From: Paenibacillus sp. yr247
Lineage (GTDB): Bacteria > Bacillota > Bacilli > Paenibacillales > NBRC-103111
Direction of reading: 5' to 3'
Assembly (NCBI RefSeq): GCF_900103825.1
Contig: NZ_FNIF01000002.1
Location: 754,694-818,693 of the forward strand
DNA length: 64,000 nt
The position numbers and the translations under genes were made by a program. Positions 50,979-58,822 of this stretch are shown here, in pieces (position 1 is the first letter of the stretch; every line of letters starts with the position of its first letter). Below the pieces are notes generated by a model, which did not search any database, was not told the origin of the DNA, and worked only from the letters and a program-made list of their open reading frames with translations.

Positions 50979-51953
50979 TTACAAAGGGACACTCCCCTTA
51001 TTCTTACTGCGGCTCATTGACCACAGAGTAAACCAAATAAGCAGAAAGCCAACTAGTTGTCCAATGGTCAGTTTCTGTCCAAAAACGACCCAATTCAAGC
51101 ATACACCTACCGCAGGGAAAGCAAGTTCAGCCAGCGTCGCGAAGAACGCTTTTGTTGAGGACAGCCCCTTATAGTAGAGGAGCATGCTGACCAATCCTGG
51201 GAAAAAAGCCTGGAATAGCAGGTTGACCGCAATTAGCATCAGATTGCCGCTAGATCCGCTTACTCGCCAGACATCGCCACTAGCCAAAAGAATAACCGAT
51301 AGCAAAGGAATTGCCAGAAGGAATCGAAGCGAGGTGACGATCGGGAAATCCAAGTTTTTTTGAAGCAGGAACTTCCCCATAACGGTCGATCCACCCCATA
51401 AGACAGCGGCCAGAATCGAGAATAAACAGCTTATCGTACCCAAATCCTGGAGGCCCATCTCAGGCGAAGCAAAGCCGAATGTCAACAGATACGTACCAAG
51501 AAGCGCAACCATGATATAAGCAAAAAATTTAGAAGGCAGCGTCTCTTTGAGCATTACACGGGCGAGGATGATAGCAAATAAGGGCTGCAATTTCTGCAAA
51601 AGCAAGACCGCGTTTGCACTCCCGTGAGCGAAGGCCGACGTGAACAGTATGGTGGCAATAGCTGACCCACCCCATGATATAAAAAGCAGGGCGCCTATAA
51701 CCGCTAACGTTAGCTTGCCGGTTACGGTCTTGCGGTACTTAATCAGCACCGGCAGCGCATAAAAGGCCAAGAGCAAATGCTCGATGAACACTATTTGGGC
51801 AGAGGTAAAGCTTTTCAACAATAAGATTCGAAAGAGAGGGTCGAGTCCCCAAAGTGTAGCTCCAAGTGCCACATACCAGATCCCGTTGATGCCACTTGTG
51901 CGCGATGAAAGCCAACTCGCGCGCTTACTTCCTAGCTTAAATGCGTTTTCCAA
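50979..51953 (-). CDS. EamA-family transporter under FMN riboswitch (candidate flavin transporter)
   Basis: A 324-residue ten-helix drug/metabolite transporter protein with two EamA domains (GIWYVALGATLWGLDPLFRI; VLWGGSTVMGKFLLQ). The start is a TTG at 51953 with a perfect AGGAGG and 7-base spacing; the longer frame begins inside the riboswitch terminator. The FMN riboswitch directly upstream points to riboflavin or FMN transport, as for RibN-type EamA carriers of other bacteria. The direction of transport is not shown by the sequence. Confidence 0.85.
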   Translation of the reverse strand: MENAFKLGSKRASWLSSRTSGINGIWYVALGATLWGLDPLFRILLLKSFTSAQIVFIEHLLLAFYALPVLIKYRKTVTGKLTLAVIGALLFISWGGSAIATILFTSAFAHGSANAVLLLQKLQPLFAIILARVMLKETLPSKFFAYIMVALLGTYLLTFGFASPEMGLQDLGTISCLFSILAAVLWGGSTVMGKFLLQKNLDFPIVTSLRFLLAIPLLSVILLASGDVWRVSGSSGNLMLIAVNLLFQAFFPGLVSMLLYYKGLSSTKAFFATLAELAFPAVGVCLNWVVFGQKLTIGQLVGFLLIWFTLWSMSRSKNKGSVPL

Positions 51954-51991
51954 TTCAAAACCTCCTAGGGATTTTTTGAATTGAACCTCCT

Positions 51992-52033
51992 GAAAGAGAC
52001 GATGCCCCCGCTTAGCAATCAACGGGGGCATCG
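51992..52033 (-). terminator. Expression-platform hairpin of the FMN riboswitch
   Basis: CGATGCCCCCG...CGGGGGCATCG followed on the minus strand by TCTCTTTC. An alternative hairpin TGTTAAAAAC...GTTTTTAACA (52045-52067) lies between it and the aptamer. Confidence 0.75.
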
Positions 52034-52078
52034 ACAAACAGACCTGTTAAAAACCGAGTTTTTAACAAGTTGTCCTTC

Positions 52079-52222
52079 ACCTTCTCCCATCCGGACTATA
52101 CCGTCGGCCTTGGAATTTCACCAAGTCAGTCCCAGCCCCTAACAGGCTGGGAGTCGCGGGCTTAAGATACATGTACGTATCCTCACCGCCGGTAGGGAAT
52201 TTCACCCTGCCCCGAAGGTTCA
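52079..52222 (-). ncRNA. FMN riboswitch (RFN element)
   Basis: The minus strand contains the conserved blocks in order: CCTTCGGGGCAGGGTGAAAT, TCCCTACCGGCGGT, AAGCCCGCGA, a variable stem CCCAGCC...GGCTGGG, GGTGAAATTCC, GGCCGACGGTATAGTCCGGA and TGGGAGAAGG. Confidence 0.97.
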
Positions 52223-52275
52223 TATTCTATTAAAGTGTATATTAACATGTTACAGTTTGACTAGCAATACATTTT

Positions 52276-52472
52276 TAGGTTCGAAACAGACATTTATTAA
52301 TTTGATTAAAAACGCAGTTGAGGCGATGCCCGGTGGTGGGGCGATATGAGTTATTGCAAAACAGCTAAATTCAAATCTGATAATGACTCGGGTTATAGAT
52401 GAAGGATGTGGAATTCTAAAGGCGTTTCTTGATTTATCGAGGGGATGAGTGATCCCCATTTAAAGAACAAGC
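52276..52472 (+). pseudogene. Remnant of a sensor histidine kinase ATPase domain
   Basis: On the plus strand a frame reads FINLIKNAVEAMPGGGAI and then a stop. A shifted frame continues VIAKQLNSNLIMTRVIDEGC and GI. These are the N box and G1 box of a Bacillus sporulation-type histidine kinase. The rest of the gene is missing and stops interrupt it. Confidence 0.7.
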
Positions 52473-52473
52473 G

Positions 52474-52647
52474 TTACTTCATTTTGGAAATCGGAATCTG
52501 AAAATACATGATTAAAAAAACAGTTAGGATTGTTGGGTAATATTTCTTCCAATTTCTCCAATCCCCGAAACGCCAAGCTGTAATAAGGCATACAAAGGTA
52601 AGTACTAAAGGCATATACGGACCTATTAAAGCCATCACTTTACCCAT
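52474..52647 (-). pseudogene. Truncated CBO0543-like membrane protein
   Basis: An ATG after GGAG opens a 57-codon frame: a hydrophobic N-terminus (MPLVLTFVCLITAWRF), then GDWRNWKKYYPTIL, which is typical of the CBO0543 family of small membrane proteins, then an early end ILTVFLIMYFQIPISKMK. Normal members are about three times longer, so this is probably a 5' fragment, though a short product could be made. Confidence 0.5.
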
Positions 52648-52691
52648 CGATTAGCTCCATTTCATAAAAACTTTCGCTCACAATAGACATA

Positions 52692-52945
52692 TTATTTACA
52701 GAAATTTATGCTGCTTGCCATAATCGCTGGTCCCAGTCTTCCTGTTTTTGCGTTGGAAAGACGCACCTCTATTTTGCTATTCGCTAAATCTGCTGTTATA
52801 TCGTCAATCCTTCCCGCCCAAGTCGGACCACCCGCTTCGGGTGTTGGATATAGTTGAATCTCCAACTAATCTCATCTTGAATGAAGGCAAAGCCCTCAAA
52901 ACCATCATAATCTCCACCACCATGATTTGCTTCAATTATGTCCCC
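52692..52945 (-). pseudogene. Frameshifted remnant of an unidentified gene
   Basis: A GGAGGGG-led region reads HGGGDYDGFEGFAFIQDEIS and WRFNYIQ in one frame. It then appears to continue, one base shifted, as TPEAGGPTWAGRIDDITADL, then KIEVRLSNAKTGRLGPAIMA, with a stop at 52692. Both parts look like protein, but no single frame joins them and no start codon fits. The family is not recognised. Confidence 0.4.
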
Positions 52946-52998
52946 TCCTACAATTATTATGATTATTATTCCATCTTTGCTATTTAGTATGAAACGAC

Positions 52999-53904
52999 TT
53001 AAGCCGTTTTCCTCCTATGGATCAACTGCTTCAAACTGTCCAAATTGGCACAAACGGTTCCCGCGATAATTGTAATCACTCCTAAAGCCGTAACCCAAGT
53101 GATTGTCTCACCATAAAAGATCACTCCGAAGACGAGGGCAATCAACGGCGATATATAGAGCCAGGTTGCCGGAAAGACGGGATTCGTTTTGGCGACTAAC
53201 CAATAGAAAAGACTGTGTCCTACCATCGAACCGATAACGATTAAGTAAAAAAGAGACCCAACCGCTCTCGTCGTCAACAAGCTCTTGATGTCCACAATTT
53301 CTGTAAAAGATGAAAGAATAAGCAGCAGCAAGCCTCCACAAATCATCTGCGCTGCATTAAGAGCAATGGGTGATGCTTGAGGGAATTGCTGAATGACCTT
53401 TTTCGAATAGAGGGCGCCCGAGGAATAGAAGAGCTCACCTACCAAAATCGCAACGCTTCCTGCCACCCCCCCTATATTAGCGGATACGGAAAGACGTGGA
53501 AGCAGAAGCAAGACGATTCCAGAGAATCCGAGGATGCAACCGAATACAGAGAGTGCCGTCGTCTTCAGCCGCATCACAAAGGTTTGGAGCACGAGAATCA
53601 TAATCGGTCCTGTAGCCGATAAAACGGCTGCGATACCGGAGGAAACATATTGTTCCGCCCAGTATAAGGTCGAGAATGTACCGAACGTCAGGCCTATTCC
53701 CGTAAATAGCATTTCTTTGCGAAATAATAAGGCTAAACTGGCTTTTTTCCTCCACACCATCCACAGGAACAAAATCAGGCCTGCAACAAAAAACCTCAAT
53801 CCTGCTGAAAAGAAAGGCGGCGCAGAAGCATCTACACCTACCTTAATCGCCAAAAACGTTGTACCAAAAATAAGACATACGAGCAAGTAATTGAAAATAA
53901 TCAT
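52999..53904 (-). CDS. EamA-family (DMT) transporter
   Basis: A 301-residue ten-helix membrane protein with two EamA repeats: FNYLLVCLIFGTTFLAIKVG and AILVGELFYSSGALYSKKVI. Typical of YdcZ/RhaT-like exporters of metabolites or amino acids; the substrate is unknown. It is the third EamA-type transporter in the window (with the genes at 23136 and 50979), but has no riboswitch. GGGGGAA precedes its start. Confidence 0.9.
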   Translation of the reverse strand: MIIFNYLLVCLIFGTTFLAIKVGVDASAPPFFSAGLRFFVAGLILFLWMVWRKKASLALLFRKEMLFTGIGLTFGTFSTLYWAEQYVSSGIAAVLSATGPIMILVLQTFVMRLKTTALSVFGCILGFSGIVLLLLPRLSVSANIGGVAGSVAILVGELFYSSGALYSKKVIQQFPQASPIALNAAQMICGGLLLLILSSFTEIVDIKSLLTTRAVGSLFYLIVIGSMVGHSLFYWLVAKTNPVFPATWLYISPLIALVFGVIFYGETITWVTALGVITIIAGTVCANLDSLKQLIHRRKTA

Positions 53905-54018
53905 GGCTGTTCCCCCTCTTGATATGTATCATACAAGGTAAGGAATAGAACAGAAGGTTGATAGCAGAACAGATGACCGGGGCTCGATCTATACTAAGGG
54001 TATTAAGGAGGAGGGTTT

Positions 54019-54105
54019 ATGAAGAATGCGCAGTCATCGATAACCAATAAAAGCCAGCATCGATTAGAATCGATACCGGCTCCTTTGCCGACGTATTTCT
54101 ATTAA
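54019..54105 (+). CDS. Possible 28-residue small protein
   Basis: A short frame [20 protein letters not shown]...TYFY follows a near-perfect AAGGAGGAGGGTTT ribosome site and a TATACT at 53990-53995. It runs through the thuA terminator on the opposite strand and ends on the thuA stop codon, so it may be accidental. There is no recognised family. Confidence 0.3.
   Translation: MKNAQSSITNKSQHRLESIPAPLPTYFY
54044..54082 (-). terminator. Terminator after thuA-like gene
   Basis: Minus strand AGCCGGTATCGAT...ATCGATGCTGGCT followed by TTTATTGG. Confidence 0.75.
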
Positions 54106-54839
54106 GCTTTGACCTTCGCTTTAATCTCTTCAAGCGGTTTATGGTTACCGTATTTCGGATACTCACGTGTGGATGGAGCAGCCCAATGAACCGCATTGCT
54201 GATGACGCGGCGAATTTGCTCGTTGTAGTATGTGCGGTACGTCTCGTGCCCAGGACGGAAGTAGAAAATCTTCCCGTTCCCGCGGTTGAACGTACAGCCG
54301 CTGCGGAAAACTTCGCCGCCTTCGAACCAAGAAACCATGATCAGCTCATCCGGCTGCGGGATATCAAAGTGCTCGCCATACATTTCCTCAGCTTCAAGAT
54401 CGATATACTCACCGATTCCTTCCACGATTGGATGACCTGGCGCAACAACCCAAAGACGTTCCTTCTCGTCCGCTTCACGCCATTTGAGATCACACGATGT
54501 GCCCATCAGTTTCTTAAACACTTTGGAGAAGTGTCCGGAATGCAGCACGATAAGTCCCATGCCTTGCCATACACGCTTTTGAACGCGATCAACAATCTCA
54601 TCCTGCACTTCGCCATGCGCTTTATGACCCCACCAGATGAGTACATCTGTGTTATTCAAGACTTCTTCGGACAAGCCGTGTTCGGCATCATCTAAAGTGG
54701 CATAAGTGACATCGACTGCTCCGCTTAAACCTTCACCAATCGCTGTGTGGATACCATCTGGATATGCTGCGCGTACGATTTCACTTTCTTTTTCATGGCG
54801 AAACTCGTTCCAAACCGTAACTCTAAGCTTCTGACTCAT
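54102..54839 (-). CDS. ThuA-like domain protein
   Basis: A 245-residue protein of the ThuA family, a glutamine-amidotransferase-like fold linked to trehalose and other sugar use in Rhizobium. Visible features are [41 protein letters not shown], and [19 protein letters not shown]. It lacks a signal peptide. The reaction is unknown. It is divergent from an AraC-type sugar-sensing regulator, which probably controls it. Confidence 0.88.
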   Translation of the reverse strand: MSQKLRVTVWNEFRHEKESEIVRAAYPDGIHTAIGEGLSGAVDVTYATLDDAEHGLSEEVLNNTDVLIWWGHKAHGEVQDEIVDRVQKRVWQGMGLIVLHSGHFSKVFKKLMGTSCDLKWREADEKERLWVVAPGHPIVEGIGEYIDLEAEEMYGEHFDIPQPDELIMVSWFEGGEVFRSGCTFNRGNGKIFYFRPGHETYRTYYNEQIRRVISNAVHWAAPSTREYPKYGNHKPLEEIKAKVKA

Positions 54840-55048
54840 CTTCTTTTTCCCTCCAAGATAGCGTATTCATTCATACTTCTGAGTATAGTCACTCCCTCGC
54901 CGAAAATAAAGGCAAGATCCTGCCTACTTCTTATTCAATAGTGTCCTTTCGATTCAAACAATGATATACTCACTCTTGATAGACCTTACTTTCAACCACT
55001 TTTTACATATTCAAAAATGTCCTTTCCAGTAGCGAGGTATACGCATCC

Positions 55049-55990
55049 ATGGAACCTATACATAGCTCTAACACCAGTACCGAGATTGTCAATGAAGAAG
55101 TCATTTATCAGAACCCACTGCTCTTCTTGAAAATATGGGAACTGAACTCTGACTCCCCGCAGTTTGGGCCTCCTACTCCTTGGTGTTGGCATTCGCATAT
55201 GCAAGTTGAATTTCTTGTGGTCTTAGAAGGTCAACTCGGCATCCAAACGAAGCACGATTATAAGGTGATGACGTCGGGGGATGTCATGGTCTTGGGTTCG
55301 TCCCAGCCGCATCGTACGTATAAGTATTCAGCAGATGCCTTGCGACAGATCGTTTTTCAAATTGATCTAAAACAGCACTTTGACATTAGCACCATGCCCT
55401 ACCTGCACTGCTTCTCGGAGATAACTCATCCACTTGAGCAATTCAATGAGCTATTTCGCGGGAATGAAGCCGTCAAGAAAGCTGCTTACGACCTCATCAT
55501 GCAGATTTACGAGGAGTCGCAATCCAGGAAAATTGGATACGAGCTGGCCATCAGTGCAGCGATCAAAAATCTCTTACTGTTGCTGCTGCGTAATGACAAA
55601 CGTGATTTCACAAGTTTTGCTGAGGACTCCGGCATTTCTCGTGTGCGTCCGGCACTAGACTTTATCGACGAGCATCTGGGTGAACGGATTTCGGTTGAAG
55701 ACATGTGCAGTGTGCTCAACTTGAGCTATCATTACTTTATTAAGTATTTCAAAAAGGTCATGGGGATATCCTTCGTCGATTACGTTAATTACAAGCGGAT
55801 TAAACAAGCTGAACGCCTCCTTTTGACTGGCGACCTCAGCATAATGGAAGTTAGCTATGAAGTTGGCATACTAAATATGGCCCAGTTCTACAAGCTGTTT
55901 AAGCGTCATAATCAATGTTCGCCCAAAGAGTTTAAACAGCGCATGCGCAGTCAATCAGGGTTAACCCCCCTGCTTACGCAAGCGGATTAA
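55049..55990 (+). CDS. AraC-family regulator with N-terminal cupin
   Basis: A 313-residue regulator. Residues about 35-110 form a cupin sensor (WCWHSHMQVEFLVVLEGQLG...GDVMVLGSSQPHRTY) and residues about 200-300 hold two helix-turn-helix units (ISVEDMCSVLNLSYHYFIKY; SIMEVSYEVGILNMAQFYKL). It probably senses a sugar and activates the divergent thuA-like gene 210 bases away. Confidence 0.9.
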   Translation: MEPIHSSNTSTEIVNEEVIYQNPLLFLKIWELNSDSPQFGPPTPWCWHSHMQVEFLVVLEGQLGIQTKHDYKVMTSGDVMVLGSSQPHRTYKYSADALRQIVFQIDLKQHFDISTMPYLHCFSEITHPLEQFNELFRGNEAVKKAAYDLIMQIYEESQSRKIGYELAISAAIKNLLLLLLRNDKRDFTSFAEDSGISRVRPALDFIDEHLGERISVEDMCSVLNLSYHYFIKYFKKVMGISFVDYVNYKRIKQAERLLLTGDLSIMEVSYEVGILNMAQFYKLFKRHNQCSPKEFKQRMRSQSGLTPLLTQAD

Positions 55991-55995
55991 CTGTC

Positions 55996-56865
55996 TCAAG
56001 GCAGGAAGCCTTGCTGGCTAACAAATACACGCTCCTGCGGAAAATGCCGCCGGAGCTGTTCGCGCACGCGCTCATACGCATCCCGACTGTACCAGTCTGG
56101 CAGCTTCAGCGCGTCATAGATGGAGCGCACGCCGATGCGTTCCGTGCGCTTGCCCCCACTGCCATCGCCCATGAAGTAATCGTCGATGCACACCCGATCC
56201 ACGATGCCTGCCAGCAGCTCGGCGAAATGCTCCGAGCTCGGCAGCGCTGGCGCTATCGTGGCCTGCACCGGAATGCCGCGAGCTGCCAGCTCGCGGAGCG
56301 CACCCAGCCGCGCCGGAATCGGCGGCGCGGACGGGGTGAACGCTCGGCGTATATCCTCGCGGTCGGTCTCGACCGTGATGCTGACTCTTACGCGTTCGCC
56401 GAGCAGCTCTAGCAAATCCGCATCCCGCGTCACTAGCGGACTGCGGGTCTGAACGAACAAAAAGTCCGGCGGATTCGCGGACATGACCTCTAGGAGCGAA
56501 CGGGTGATTCGCTCCTTATGCTCGATCGGCTGATACGGGTCTGTAGCCGATGACATGAAGATCGTTACAGGCCCTTTGTTCTTCGCTTTGGCCAGTTCCT
56601 TCTCCAGAAGGGCTGCCGCATTTTCTTTTACATCGACCCAACCGCCCCATTCTTCATCTCGGAACAAGGCGACCGGCATCTGCCTCACATAGCAGTAGGA
56701 ACAGGCGAAGGCACAACCGGTGTAAGGATTTAACGTATGTGAATATCCTTTTAGAAAGCCGCTTGCTTTCGTGAGAAGCTGCTTAGCCGATTTTCGATTC
56801 ACGTTAACCTGCACAGGCCTGCCTCCTCTTCCCTCATTTACTTCATAGCTTTCCATATCGTCCAT
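55996..56865 (-). CDS. Radical SAM protein, SplB/Rv2578c-like
   Basis: A 289-residue radical SAM protein. The iron-sulfur motif is CAFACSYCY (Cys-X3-Cys-X2-Cys) near residue 50, followed by FMSSATDPYQPIEHKERITR and VSITVETDREDIRRAF. It belongs to the spore photoproduct lyase-related group but lacks the Cys that SplB uses in repair, so its substrate is unknown. A GC-rich stretch lies at 56050-56350. It overlaps the remnant methyltransferase gene upstream by 28 bases. Confidence 0.87.
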   Translation of the reverse strand: MDDMESYEVNEGRGGRPVQVNVNRKSAKQLLTKASGFLKGYSHTLNPYTGCAFACSYCYVRQMPVALFRDEEWGGWVDVKENAAALLEKELAKAKNKGPVTIFMSSATDPYQPIEHKERITRSLLEVMSANPPDFLFVQTRSPLVTRDADLLELLGERVRVSITVETDREDIRRAFTPSAPPIPARLGALRELAARGIPVQATIAPALPSSEHFAELLAGIVDRVCIDDYFMGDGSGGKRTERIGVRSIYDALKLPDWYSRDAYERVREQLRRHFPQERVFVSQQGFLP

Positions 56866-57417
56866 CTGTCCTGTTCAAGGATAGGTTGGCGGTCATTCCC
56901 CACCTGCTCTTGAATATAAGCAATAAGCTCACTTAGCTGTAAGTCATTTAACTCATGCAGAATGGAGCGGCCAGTTCGATTCAATAAATCATTCGCTAAC
57001 CCCTCAAATTTTGGATAGACTCTTCTTGTTTCCCAAAATGAATGCTCTTCAATATGTCTAAACCCAATAGCTTCTATAGCCTGTATGACTTTGTGACTCG
57101 AATGTCTACGAGATACTTCCGTTTGGATTAGCGTTGGAAACTTTGAGAAAAAGTATCCTCTGATATGCTTAGAATTCCCTTCTAACAGGCAATCTTCAGG
57201 TGTCCTGTCTTGAACAATCAGGGAACCTCCCTCCTGCAGCAAACGGTATGCTTCCTTAAAACATGCGTATAAATCATCGATATGATGAATGAGTGCTTTT
57301 TCAAAAATAAGATCATATTTCCAGCTCGCTAGCGGTGTTTCCAAGGCATCATGATGAATCTGCTTCTCTCTTTGAATACGTGGAACGATTTTTCTCATCT
57401 TGAAAATCGATTGGCAT
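56838..57417 (-). pseudogene. Class I methyltransferase gene with deleted SAM-binding region
   Basis: The natural start is the ATG at 57417 after GAGGTGATC, giving MPIDFQDEKNRSTYSKREAD and then a stop. After the break, one base shifted, the protein resumes as DALETPLASWKYDLIFEKAL, IHHIDDLYACFKEAYRLLQE and the normal C-terminal half. The SAM-binding motif I (DxGxGxG), about 60-70 residues, has been lost at the junction near 57350. A frame opened by a later ATG spans 195 codons but would lack cofactor binding. Confidence 0.8.
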
Positions 57418-57443
57418 ATGATCACCTCGGATAAGTTTCATTG

Positions 57444-57462
57444 TATGAAATCAAGTTTCATA
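57444..57462. promoter_or_regulatory. Palindrome upstream of the methyltransferase remnant
   Basis: TATGAAA-TCAAG-TTTCATA, perfect 7-base arms, 27 bases before the old start codon. It may be the operator of a regulator that once controlled this gene. Confidence 0.35.
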
Positions 57463-57550
57463 ATATAACATTATTGTAACTTGTTTTTCCATAAAAATCC
57501 AATGATAATTATCCCGAGAGCACAAATACTAGAAGCTTCAATCCATGAGA

Positions 57551-58099
57551 TTATAAACCTACTCGTTCCAACACCAGCAGCCTCTCTTTATTCCGGATTC
57601 CGCCACGATAGCCGGTTAACGAGCCATCCTTCCCCACAACCCGATGACACGGCACCACGATGAGCACGGGATTAGCGCCAATGGCAGTGCCTACAGCTCT
57701 AACTGCGCTAAGTTTATCCAGCTCTTGGGCTACCTGTGAATAACTAAATGTTTCTCCATGTGGAATTTCATTCAGTACACGCCATACTGCCTGTTGAAAC
57801 GCAGTACCACGAAGATCCAGCGGTAAGGTAAATGTCGTACGTAGTCCTTTCAAGTATTCCTCTATTTGAAGAATATAGGGCTGCAGCGTTTCCGCATCCT
57901 CCACCCAGTTATGTCCAGGGAATTGGGTGCGTGCCCATTTCGTTAGTTCAGACCACGCTCCCTCGTCCACACCACAGGCAGGATTCCCCTCATGAAATTG
58001 CAAATAGCAGAGTCCCTTATCCGTTGAAGCAATTAAAAAGTTGTTTTCCAGCAAACGAATGACTCCCCAATACAGCGACTTCGTCGATTTGGTTTGCAT
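57551..58099 (-). CDS. adaB: Methylated-DNA--protein-cysteine methyltransferase
   Basis: A 182-residue suicide repair protein that takes methyl groups from O6-methylguanine onto Cys151 of the VVPCHRVVG motif. The DNA-binding helix region is GTAFQQAVWRVLNEIPHGET and the end is GYRGGIRNKERLLVLE. The start at 58099 follows GGAGGG; the longer frame overlaps adaA. It follows adaA by 23 bases, matching the Bacillus ada operon. Confidence 0.93.
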   Translation of the reverse strand: MQTKSTKSLYWGVIRLLENNFLIASTDKGLCYLQFHEGNPACGVDEGAWSELTKWARTQFPGHNWVEDAETLQPYILQIEEYLKGLRTTFTLPLDLRGTAFQQAVWRVLNEIPHGETFSYSQVAQELDKLSAVRAVGTAIGANPVLIVVPCHRVVGKDGSLTGYRGGIRNKERLLVLERVGL

Positions 58100-58122
58100 C
58101 TTGGAACCCTCCTCGGTTATGT

Positions 58123-58665
58123 TTAAGTTGATTTGTTTTGACGGAATTCCGTTGGCGACAAACCGGTCTTTTTCTGAAACAACGTAGCAAAATGTGCCGC
58201 ATTCGGTATCCCCACTTGAACACCAATCGCATTCACAGGGGCATCCGTCTCTAGAAGTAGCCATTTGGCCGCTTCGATGCGCACTTGTTGTAGATAGGTT
58301 AAAGGCGTAACGCCTTTTACACGTTTGAAGGTCCTTTGCAGATGATAACTGCTAGCATAAAATTGCTCCGCCAGGATTGAGAGCGTCAGCGGTTCGGCAT
58401 ATCTCTCCTCGATGTGAGCTGTCATTAGCGCCACCCACTCTTCATCCGGCAGCCTCATCCCGTCTGGCCTGCACCTTTTGCAGGGACGGTAATTTTCCGA
58501 AATTGCCGCTTGGCGATCCCCAAAGATTCGGACATTCTCCTTCTTAGGCAGCCTCGATTTGCAGGATGGTCTGCAGAAGATCCCTGTTGTCGTCACCGCA
58601 TAATAAAACGTGCCATCATAAGCCGCATCATTCGCAACAATTGCTTGCCAAAACCGTTCTTGCAT
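58123..58665 (-). CDS. adaA: Methylphosphotriester-DNA alkyltransferase and activator AdaA
   Basis: A 180-residue protein. The N-terminal zinc domain has the four Cys of the Ada phosphotriester site (Cys31, Cys35, Cys62, Cys65 in FCRPSCKS and RPCKRCRPDG); Cys31 would accept the methyl group. The C-terminal AraC domain has two HTH units (TLSILAEQFYASSYHLQRTF; AIGVQVGIPNAAHFATLF). Methylated AdaA activates repair genes, here adaB and probably the divergent alkA. Confidence 0.95.
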   Translation of the reverse strand: MQERFWQAIVANDAAYDGTFYYAVTTTGIFCRPSCKSRLPKKENVRIFGDRQAAISENYRPCKRCRPDGMRLPDEEWVALMTAHIEERYAEPLTLSILAEQFYASSYHLQRTFKRVKGVTPLTYLQQVRIEAAKWLLLETDAPVNAIGVQVGIPNAAHFATLFQKKTGLSPTEFRQNKST

Positions 58666-58705
58666 GAACCCCTACTCCTCTCAGCTCACATCTCCCTACA
58701 AGCTC

Positions 58706-58795
58706 AGTATACCCAAACCCGAATGCTCTTGTAAGAGAAAGAAGATGAGAAAGCAAGATTACGAAAGCCAACTTCAGCGATAATAGAGGAAGAAA
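58706..58795. promoter_or_regulatory. Divergent adaA / alkA promoter region
   Basis: For adaA the minus strand has TTACAA (58729-58734), a 17-base spacer and TATACT (58706-58711). For alkA the plus strand has GATAAT near 58781-58786 but no good -35; instead GAAAGC-AAGATTAC-GAAAGC repeats (near 58751-58770) occupy the place where AdaA could bind and recruit polymerase. Confidence 0.5.
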
Positions 58796-58822
58796 CGATA
58801 TCCAATAAGAGGAGTACCTAAC

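Noticed and set aside
51954..52037. Upstream ATG start of the FMN-controlled EamA gene
   Set aside because: It lies inside the riboswitch terminator hairpin and lacks a ribosome site; the TTG at 51953 has a perfect one.
52748..52987. 79-codon plus-strand frame
   Set aside because: No ribosome site; protein-like content is on the minus strand as a frameshifted remnant.
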